Source of the DNA: Sphingopyxis sp.
GTDB taxonomy: Bacteria > Pseudomonadota > Alphaproteobacteria > Sphingomonadales > Sphingomonadaceae
DNA length: 6,653 bases
Assembly: GCA_026125835.1 (NCBI GenBank)
Contig: JAHCKJ010000121.1
Coordinates: forward strand, 1 to 6,653
Reading direction: 5' to 3'
Under the pieces are notes generated by a model, which made no database searches, was not told the origin of the DNA, and saw only the letters and a list, made by a program, of their open reading frames with translations. Of the stretch, positions 5,354 through 6,653 are shown piece by piece. A program made the position numbers and the translations under genes. Each line of letters starts with the position of its first letter. The first letter of the stretch is position 1.

Positions 5354-6653
5354 ACGAGTATCAGGATCTGCTTTTGCGGATCGCCGGTTCGGTCGATCCG
5401 GCGACGATCGTTCCACCGGAGGATTGGGAACCGTTCGCCAGAGGCCTTCGCTGTCCCACGGGAAGGCCCTTTGCGGTGTTTGCACCGCACAATGTCGAAG
5501 AGCTTCGGTTCCTCGTCCGCAATTGTGTTGACGCGGGATGGCCCATCGTCCCGCAGGGTGCAAACAGCGGGCTTGTCGGCGCATCTGTTCCCGATGACAG
5601 GGGACGGCAGGTTGTTCTGTTGACGCACCGGCTGCGCGCCATTCGCCGGTTTTCGCTGGCCGATGCCGCGGTCGTAGCCGAGGCGGGAGTCCGACTGTCC
5701 CAGCTGAACGAAGAATTGGAACCGCACGGTTTGCAGCTTGGCGTGGACCTGGGCGCCGATCCGAGCATCGGCGGCATGGTGGCCACCAATACCGGTGGCA
5801 GCCGAATGCTTCGCTATGGTGATATGCGCCGTCACATCCTGGGGCTTGAGGTCGTCATGGCAGACGCCGATGCGACGCAGATTTCCAGTCTTTGTTTGAC
5901 CCGCAAGGATAACAGCAGGTTGTGCTGGACCCAGTTGATCAGCGGGGCCGGGGGCGCGCTGGGCATCGTGACTGCTGTTGCGCTGGAGCTCGACCAGTTG
6001 CCGAGGCAAAGCGCGATGATGCTGGTGGCGCTCGACGATCTGGCAAGCCTGCCCATGCTGGTCGGCCAACTTCGGCAGTTGCTCGGCGAGTTTCTTTCGG
6101 CCTGCGAATCGATGTCGAAAGCCGCGATGGACGTTGCGCTGCGGCATAATCCGGGGATCAAAAACCCGTTCCGTGGCGGGATGCCGGAACATGCCGTGCT
6201 GTTCGAAGTTTCGTCGTGTCTCGACCGTTCCGCGATCGATATCGACGCGATCATGATCGATGCCGCGGAAAAATTGCTTGCCTCTTCGGGCGACCTTGAA
6301 ATTGTCGATGCGCTGGTTGTGCCGCCGTCCGTCGGCTGGGCGCTTCGTCATGCGATCAGCAATTCACTGCGGAAAGAGGGCGAGGTGATTGGTCTCGATA
6401 TCAGCCTTCCCCTCGGCGAGTTTCCGGCGTTCCGCGCCGACATGATGCAGGTGTTTGCAGCGGACTATCCGTGGTTGCGGCTCTGCGATTTCGGCCATTG
6501 CGGTGATGGCGGCGTCCACTTCAATCTGGTCTGGCCCGCAGGCGAAGGTCCACCGGGCAGCCAAGCCACGGTTCAGGACATCCGGATGCGCGTCTATAAA
6601 GCAGTCGTCGATCGGGGCGGCAGCTTTAGTGCAGAACATGGTCTAGGTCCGGC
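5350..6653 (+). CDS. FAD-linked oxidase/dehydrogenase, D-2-hydroxyglutarate or D-lactate dehydrogenase-like, 3'-partial
   Basis: Flavoprotein of the vanillyl-alcohol oxidase superfamily that would oxidise a D-2-hydroxy acid to the 2-oxo acid using FAD. 434 full codons are visible and the frame is open at the right edge; probably only the last 30-40 residues are missing. FAD_binding_4 domain: P-Q-G-A-N-S-G-L-V-G (68-77), then D-L-G-A (133-136), I-G-G-M-V-A-T-N-T-G-G (140-150) and a G-x-L-G-I-V-T segment (202-208). FAD-oxidase C domain: the G-H-x-G-D-G-x-x-H-x-N motif (382-392) and S-A-E-H-G-L-G (427-433). H383, H390 and E429 match the metal ligands known in D-2-hydroxyglutarate dehydrogenase. 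Departures: G201 where Glu is usual, G388 where Asn is usual, G348 where a substrate lysine is usual. The start at 5350 is preferred because homologs begin at about this point; the in-frame ATG at 5272 would add 26 residues unlike the family. Confidence 0.88.
   Translation, partial: MNEYQDLLLRIAGSVDPATIVPPEDWEPFARGLRCPTGRPFAVFAPHNVEELRFLVRNCVDAGWPIVPQGANSGLVGASVPDDRGRQVVLLTHRLRAIRRFSLADAAVVAEAGVRLSQLNEELEPHGLQLGVDLGADPSIGGMVATNTGGSRMLRYGDMRRHILGLEVVMADADATQISSLCLTRKDNSRLCWTQLISGAGGALGIVTAVALELDQLPRQSAMMLVALDDLASLPMLVGQLRQLLGEFLSACESMSKAAMDVALRHNPGIKNPFRGGMPEHAVLFEVSSCLDRSAIDIDAIMIDAAEKLLASSGDLEIVDALVVPPSVGWALRHAISNSLRKEGEVIGLDISLPLGEFPAFRADMMQVFAADYPWLRLCDFGHCGDGGVHFNLVWPAGEGPPGSQATVQDIRMRVYKAVVDRGGSFSAEHGLGP

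Noticed and set aside
5302..6351. Reverse-strand open frame of 349 codons
   Set aside because: It lies opposite the FAD oxidase, whose motifs and metal ligands are unmistakable on the + strand. The reverse product is Arg/His/Gln-rich with no domain and is the usual antisense shadow of a GC-rich gene.

Overview
The window is a GC-rich stretch of chromosome from what looks like an alphaproteobacterium, most likely a sphingomonad. That placement is an inference from the style of the proteins (short lipoprotein exporter, O-antigen ligase-like polymerase with an ANRNH motif, Wzc-type kinase with a Gly/Tyr tail); no marker gene is present to fix the taxon. All five genes lie on the + strand, nearly head to tail, and both end genes run off the window.

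Layout: (1) 1-932, the 3' part of a polytopic O-antigen ligase/polymerase-like protein, open through the left edge. (2) 994-1707, a small outer-membrane polysaccharide export lipoprotein (Wza/GumB type), preceded by a 61-base gap with a good ribosome binding site. (3) 1720-3972, a fused Wzz-type co-polymerase and BY-family tyrosine autokinase with a tyrosine-rich tail. (4) 3976-5253, an unrecognised membrane-anchored protein with a TPR-like helical middle and a beta-rich C-terminal domain, three bases after the kinase. (5) 5350-6653, the first 434 codons of an FAD-linked oxidase/dehydrogenase of the D-2-hydroxyglutarate/D-lactate dehydrogenase type, cut by the right edge. This gene has a plus-strand reading frame open through the right edge, and a long reverse-strand frame lies opposite it.

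Genes 1-4 read as the polymerisation and export part of a Wzx/Wzy-dependent exopolysaccharide or capsule locus. The polymerase joins lipid-linked repeat units in the periplasm, the kinase/co-polymerase sets chain length and drives export by cycles of tyrosine phosphorylation, and the lipoprotein forms the outer-membrane exit. The gene 4 product probably sits in the periplasm beside the co-polymerase; its function is unknown. The FAD oxidase is the unexpected partner. It keeps the family's metal-binding residues but lacks a substrate-contacting lysine and two other usually conserved residues, so its substrate may not be 2-hydroxyglutarate.

No RNA gene, CRISPR array, insertion sequence, convincing terminator or integration site was seen. 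The most novel material is the gene 4 product, the divergent oxidase next to an export operon, and a kinase whose oligomerisation motif has lost both arginines.
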